A DNA stretch of 64,000 nucleotides from Kribbella flavida DSM 17836 (GTDB lineage: Bacteria; Actinomycetota; Actinomycetes; Propionibacteriales; Kribbellaceae). A model generated the notes under the pieces. It was not told the origin of the DNA. It searched no databases and saw only the letters and a list, made by a program, of their open reading frames with translations. The stretch covers positions 3,906,001-3,970,000 of the forward strand of contig NC_013729.1 in assembly GCF_000024345.1 (NCBI RefSeq), given 5' to 3'. Position 1 is the stretch's first letter. The number at the start of each line of letters is the position of its first letter. Below, one piece after another: positions 60,265 to 64,000 of this stretch. The position numbers and the translations under genes were made by a program.

Positions 60265-61710
60265 CTAAGCCCACGCGGCGGCGACGTCGTCGGCCGTCCA
60301 GACGAGATCCACGTCGGCCCGGCGAAGGTCGGAGGACAATCCGCTCAACGACACGACGACAAGTCCAGCGGCCCCGGCGTCGAACCCCGGAACAGCACGC
60401 GCCGCGTGGGTGAGCTCCCGCAGGTCGTGCCGGTCGTACGGCGTACCGAGCCACTTCACCGAGCCGGCGAAGTCGACCCGGCGGGCGATCGGCGCACGGT
60501 CGGCGCCGACCAGATCGAGCTCGGGATCGAACCGGCGGTTCCACCATCCACCGACCCTCTCGACATCGGGCCAGGGCAGCGCCCCGGCGAGGGCGGCCAG
60601 CTCGAGGGCTTCCCGGACGACTGGTTCGACCGCTCGTCCGCGCCAACTGGTCCAGCGCCGTTCGATCAGCCGGAACGCCGCTTCCGGCCGGCCCCGGCGA
60701 GCCTGTTCGTGGGCCGCTCGAAGCACACCCAGGTACAGGCGAAGGTTGCTGTCGGCGATCCGGTAGAGCGTCGGCTTGCCCGGTGTCGTCGACAGCGGCT
60801 CATCGGCGGCCAGCACCCGCTTCTCCCGAGTCAGGCGTTGGAGCAGCGGCGAGAGCGTTCCGGACGCCAGACCGCCGTCCCGGCTCCCGGCAGCCGCGGC
60901 AATGTTCGGATGCGTCCGCTCACCGAAGCCGACGGCTTCGATCACCCGCCGGGACAGGTCCGGGTTCGGGAACTCGGCCAGCAGTGCGGTCTCCGGGACG
61001 CTGAAGACCGCGGATGCCGGGTCGGCCGTCTCGGTCCGGAGGAACTCGAGCGCCGGCGTTCCCGCCGGCCAGCTGCGCAGAATGCCGGGCAGTCCACCCG
61101 AGACCAACTGGGCGTCGATCGCGTCGGCCCCCGTGAGCCCGGTCGCCGCACCGGCCTCGGCCGGATTGAGCGGTCCCAGCACGAGATTGTCCGCACGCCC
61201 GTGGAACGGCCTGTCGTACGCCGTCAATCGCTCCATCATGTGCAGATCGCTGCCCAGCAGGAGGAGGAGCACGGGCTTCGTGGACAACAACCGGTCCCAG
61301 GCGGTCTGCAACGCCCCGTCGAAAAGGCCGTCCTGCTCCGCGAGCCAGGGCACTTCGTCCAGTACGACGATGCAGGGCTCCGGCGGAACGGCCGCCGCGA
61401 GCGCGCGCCACACGTCCGGCCAACTGCCCGCGGCCGATCGCGGGACCAGTTCTGGATCGGTCGGCAGGGTCGAATCCCGCAGGTCGGCCAGGAACGTGTC
61501 CGCCGCCTCGACCGGCGAGGCTCCTTTGGTGGCGGTCGAAAAGACGTAGGGCCTGGCCGCGCGATCGCAGAACTCCTGCACCAGCCGGGACTTACCGACT
61601 TGGCGGCGACCCCGGATCGCGACCGCGAGGCCTCTGCCGTCGGTCATCACGCGCGCGAGTCGCTTGTCCAGCACAGCGAGTTCGTCGCGGCGGCCGATGA
61701 AGTCGGACAC
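60265..61710 (-). CDS. archaeal-type ATPase with C-terminal DUF234 domain
   Basis: A 481-residue P-loop ATPase. FIGRRDELAVLDKRL and the Walker A RGRRQVGKSRL start the ATPase; CIVVLDEVPWLAEQDG is Walker B. The middle region is a winged helix (NIAAAAGSRDGGLASGTLSPLLQRLTREKRVL) and the end is DUF234, a restriction-endonuclease-like fold (FDPELDLVGADR, then VDFAGSVKWLG). Such proteins are common in archaea and scattered in bacteria; they may be conflict or mobile-element proteins. GTG at 61710 chosen because AGGGGG lies 5 nt upstream; GTG 61716 is possible. Confidence 0.88.
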   Translation of the reverse strand: MSDFIGRRDELAVLDKRLARVMTDGRGLAVAIRGRRQVGKSRLVQEFCDRAARPYVFSTATKGASPVEAADTFLADLRDSTLPTDPELVPRSAAGSWPDVWRALAAAVPPEPCIVVLDEVPWLAEQDGLFDGALQTAWDRLLSTKPVLLLLLGSDLHMMERLTAYDRPFHGRADNLVLGPLNPAEAGAATGLTGADAIDAQLVSGGLPGILRSWPAGTPALEFLRTETADPASAVFSVPETALLAEFPNPDLSRRVIEAVGFGERTHPNIAAAAGSRDGGLASGTLSPLLQRLTREKRVLAADEPLSTTPGKPTLYRIADSNLRLYLGVLRAAHEQARRGRPEAAFRLIERRWTSWRGRAVEPVVREALELAALAGALPWPDVERVGGWWNRRFDPELDLVGADRAPIARRVDFAGSVKWLGTPYDRHDLRELTHAARAVPGFDAGAAGLVVVSLSGLSSDLRRADVDLVWTADDVAAAWA

Positions 61711-61724
61711 CAGCACCCCCTATC

Positions 61725-61756
61725 TGTAGATGCAGTCTACGTAGATTGCATCTACA
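61725..61756. promoter_or_regulatory. double palindrome upstream of the DUF234 ATPase gene
   Basis: Two tandem 15-bp units, GTAGATGCAGTCTAC and GTAGATTGCATCTAC, each a GTAGA-N5-TCTAC dyad. Together with a flanking T/A pair they make a 32-bp, nearly perfect palindrome. It is AT-rich compared with everything around it and lies 15 bp from the ATPase start codon. Probably the operator of that gene. Confidence 0.75.
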
Positions 61757-61761
61757 TTAAC

Positions 61762-62904
61762 TCACACGCCCAGGGTGCGCCCGATGATCTCTTTCATGAT
61801 CTCGGTGGTGCCGCCGTCGATGGTCTGGACGCGGGTGTCGAGGTAGGCCTTGGCGATCGGGTACTCGGTCATGAAGCCGTAGCCGCCGTACAGCTGCAGG
61901 CAGCGGTCGACGACCTTCTTCTGCAGCTCGGTGGTCCACCACTTGGCCATCGCGGCCTCGCTGACGGTGAGGGTGCCGGCGGTCAGCTCCTCGATGCAGC
62001 GGTCGACGAAGACGCGGGCGATCTGGGTCTCGGTGGCCAGCTCGGCCAGCACGAAGCGGCTGTTCTGGAACGAGCCGATCGGGCGGCCGAACGCCTTGCG
62101 GTCCTTGACGTACTGCAGGGTCGACTCCAGCACGTTCTCGCAGGCGGCCGCGGCGACGACGGCGATGGTGAGCCGTTCCTGCGGCAGCTTCTCCATCAGG
62201 TAGACGAACCCCTGGCCCTGCTCGCCGAGCAGGTTCGCGGCCGGCACCCGGACGTCGTCGAAGAACAGCTCGGCGGTGTCCTGCGCCTTGAGGCCGATCT
62301 TGTCCAGGTTCCGGCCGCGCTCGAAGCCGGCCATGCCGCGCTCCACCACCAGCAGCGAGATGCCCTGGTAGCCGGCCTCCGGATCGGTCTTGGCGACCAC
62401 GATCACCAGGTCGGCCAGGATGCCGTTGGAGATGAACGTCTTCTGCCCGTTCAGCACGTACTGGTCGCCGTCGCGCACGGCGGTGGTCCGGATCCCCTGC
62501 AGGTCGCTGCCCGCGCCGGGCTCGGTCATCGCGATCGCGGTCACCGTCTCGCCGCTGCAGAACGACGGCAACCAGCGCGCCTTCTGCTCGTCGGAGGCGT
62601 AGTCCAGCAGGTACGCCGAGTTGATGTCGGTGTGAATGGTGAATCCGACGCCGCTCGCGCGGGCCCGGGTCAGCTCCTCGATCAGCACGGCGTTGAACCG
62701 GAAGTCCCGGACGCCGCCCCCGCCGTACTCGGGCGGCATCATGAACCCGAGCAGCCCCGCGGCGCCCGCGGCCGTCCACAGCTCGCGCGGCACGATGCCG
62801 GCCTCCTCCCAGCGGTCGTGGTGCGGCACGATCTCCTGGGCGCAGAACGCGCGCACGGTCTCCCGGAAGGCGTCGTGATCGGCGTCGAACAGCTGACGGC
62901 GCAC
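61762..62904 (-). CDS. acyl-CoA dehydrogenase
   Basis: A 380-residue FAD-dependent acyl-CoA dehydrogenase. N-terminal helical domain (FRETVRAFCAQEIVPHHDRWEEAG), the FAD-binding AIAMTEPGAGSDLQGI, and the C-terminal RIYGGYGFM/LQLYGGYGFMTEYPIAKAYLD plus IDGGTTEIMKEIIGRTLG signatures are all present. Oxidises an acyl-CoA to the 2-enoyl-CoA, passing electrons to ETF. GTG at 62902-62904 with GAGGAGA upstream. It follows the CoA-transferase/racemase gene by 11 nt, likely in one operon for branched or unusual acids. Confidence 0.94.
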   Translation of the reverse strand: MRRQLFDADHDAFRETVRAFCAQEIVPHHDRWEEAGIVPRELWTAAGAAGLLGFMMPPEYGGGGVRDFRFNAVLIEELTRARASGVGFTIHTDINSAYLLDYASDEQKARWLPSFCSGETVTAIAMTEPGAGSDLQGIRTTAVRDGDQYVLNGQKTFISNGILADLVIVVAKTDPEAGYQGISLLVVERGMAGFERGRNLDKIGLKAQDTAELFFDDVRVPAANLLGEQGQGFVYLMEKLPQERLTIAVVAAAACENVLESTLQYVKDRKAFGRPIGSFQNSRFVLAELATETQIARVFVDRCIEELTAGTLTVSEAAMAKWWTTELQKKVVDRCLQLYGGYGFMTEYPIAKAYLDTRVQTIDGGTTEIMKEIIGRTLGV

Positions 62905-62915
62905 GGGCGGTCTCC

Positions 62916-64000
62916 TCAGTTCGTCTCGGCCTGGACCGCGGCGCCGGAGCGCAGCAGTTCGTCGACGTTCGCCAGACCCCACTCGGTCAACGCCTCGCGG
63001 GTGTGCTGCCCCGGACGGGCGGGCGGTTCACCGAGCTCGGTCGGCGTCCGGGAGAACCGCGGCGCCGGGGCGGCCTGCCGTACGCCGTCCTTGTCCACGA
63101 AGGTCCCCCGGGCCGCCAGGTGCGGGTGCTCGCCGGCCAACGGCAGCACCGGCGCGACGCAGGCGTCCGAGCCGTCGAAGATGTCGATCCACTCGGCCTG
63201 TGTCCGTTGCGCGAAGGTCTTGGTGAAGAGCTCGCGCAACTCGGGCCACGTCGCGGGATCGGTCCGGTCCGGCGCGTCGACGCCGAGCAACCGGACCAGT
63301 TCGTCGTAGAACTGCGGCTCGATCGCGCCGACGCTCACGTGCTTGCCGTCGGACGTCTCGTACACGTCGTAGAACGGCGCCCCGGTGTCCAGCAGGTTCG
63401 TACCGCGATCCTGCGTCCACGCGCCGCCCGCGAGAGCGCCGAGCAGCATCGTGGTGAGGTGGGCGGCGCCGTCCACGATCGCCGCGTCGACCACCTGGCC
63501 CTCACCGCTGCTCCGCGCCTCCACCAACGCAGCCAGCACGCCGACCACGAGGTACAGCGAGCCGCCCGCGAAGTCCCCGAGCAGATTGGCCGGCACCTGC
63601 GGCGGCCCGCCGGCGCGGCCGATCGCGTGCAGCGCACCCGACACCGCAAGGTAGTCGATGTCGTGCCCGGCCGCCTGCGCGAGCGGACCGTCCTGGCCCC
63701 ACCCGGTCATCCGCCCGTAGACCAGCCGCCGGTTGACCGCGTGGCAGTGCTCCGGGCCCAGTCCGAGCCGCTCGGCGACGCCCGGCCGGAATCCCTCGAC
63801 CAGCACGTCGGCCTTGGCGACCAGCTGCAGCACGGCGGCAACAGCCTCAGGCTTCTTCAGATCCAGCGCTACACTGCGCCGTCCTCGGTTGACCAGCTCC
63901 AGCTCAGGCGGCCCCATCGCGAGCCCGCCGCCCGGCCGCTCCACCCGCAGGACGTCCGCGCCGAGCTCGGCCAGCAGCATGCAGCCGAACGGCGCCGGGC
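62916..64000 (-). CDS. CaiB/BaiF CoA-transferase / alpha-methylacyl-CoA racemase-like protein (5' end outside window)
   Basis: The frame continues beyond base 64000, so the N-terminus is missing; 361 residues are visible. PAPFGCMLLAELGADVLRVERPGGG and RRSVALDLKKPEAVA identify the family, and GHDIDYLAVSGALHAIGRAGGPP with ANLLGDFAGGSLYLVVGVLAAL is typical of alpha-methylacyl-CoA racemases (the catalytic Asp lies in GHDIDY and the His/Asp region around it). With the acyl-CoA dehydrogenase it suggests catabolism of methyl-branched acids. A CoA-transferase role is the alternative. Confidence 0.92.
   Translation of the reverse strand, partial: PAPFGCMLLAELGADVLRVERPGGGLAMGPPELELVNRGRRSVALDLKKPEAVAAVLQLVAKADVLVEGFRPGVAERLGLGPEHCHAVNRRLVYGRMTGWGQDGPLAQAAGHDIDYLAVSGALHAIGRAGGPPQVPANLLGDFAGGSLYLVVGVLAALVEARSSGEGQVVDAAIVDGAAHLTTMLLGALAGGAWTQDRGTNLLDTGAPFYDVYETSDGKHVSVGAIEPQFYDELVRLLGVDAPDRTDPATWPELRELFTKTFAQRTQAEWIDIFDGSDACVAPVLPLAGEHPHLAARGTFVDKDGVRQAAPAPRFSRTPTELGEPPARPGQHTREALTEWGLANVDELLRSGAAVQAETN

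Overview
The window is 64 kb of very GC-rich, gene-dense actinobacterial chromosome. The GC-rich third codon positions, many GTG starts, coenzyme F420-type enzymes (two luciferase-like oxidoreductases and an F420:NADP reductase-like protein), single-gene CoA-transferase/acyl-CoA dehydrogenase pairs and many one-component regulators suggest a soil actinomycete. Kribbella or a related member of the Propionibacteriales is my best guess, but this is inferred from style and not proven. I saw no rRNA, tRNA, CRISPR array, prophage, integrase or insertion sequence. The region looks like ordinary chromosome with many small, locally regulated metabolic modules.

Layout. 0-7 kb: the end of a class III nucleotide cyclase, an SDR, a GNAT, and an SDR/DUF2867 protein divergent from an ArsR-SRPBCC fusion regulator with a clear palindromic operator; then a RecQ-like helicase. 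7-14.5 kb: soxR with a recognisable SoxR box, an MFS transporter divergent from a GlxA-type AraC regulator, an M24 peptidase, and a hydrolase/SDR/acyl-CoA synthetase operon. 14.5-15.4 kb: a broken serine hydrolase. 15.4-22.3 kb: an IclR/CoA-transferase/citryl-CoA lyase-like operon divergent from a complete tripartite tricarboxylate transporter (tctC-tctB-tctA) and a UspA protein. 22.4-28 kb: an unknown membrane protein and the large RNA helicase HrpA. 28-36 kb: a secreted beta-helix protein with a LacI-type operator, an AraC regulator divergent from a PhyH dioxygenase, a VOC protein, a fructosamine-kinase-like protein, a secreted GH20 hexosaminidase and an emfourin-type protease inhibitor.

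36-47 kb: cold-shock protein with a long leader, small membrane protein, F420-type oxidoreductases, BCCT osmolyte transporter, an F420-reductase-like/SMP-30 pair divergent from an HxlR regulator, an AAA ATPase, peptide deformylase, a LacI regulator and a GNAT. 47-50.4 kb: cobT, a CysG-like siroheme synthase and a SpoU rRNA methylase, each overlapping the next by 4 nt. 50.5-55.3 kb: a PEBP protein and a fadB-fadA beta-oxidation operon divergent from a MerR regulator across a perfect 11-bp inverted repeat. 55.4-58.4 kb: a sugar ABC transporter. 58.6-60.2 kb: a coupled sulfite-oxidase-fold protein/flavin reductase/zinc-ribbon module. 60.3-64 kb: a DUF234 ATPase preceded by a striking double palindrome, then acyl-CoA dehydrogenase and a CoA-transferase cut by the window end.

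General observations. Several regulator/target pairs are divergent and have a well-formed palindrome between them (ArsR, GlxA/AraC, HxlR, MerR). At least eight genes have a TANNNT hexamer 6-7 nt upstream of the start codon with no ribosome binding site, which suggests leaderless transcription. The best candidates for something undescribed are the tricarboxylate module that pairs a CoA-transferase with a citrate-synthase-fold lyase, the molybdoenzyme/reductase/zinc-ribbon triad, and the DUF234 ATPase with its tandem palindromes. All annotation was done by reading alone; no database searches were run.
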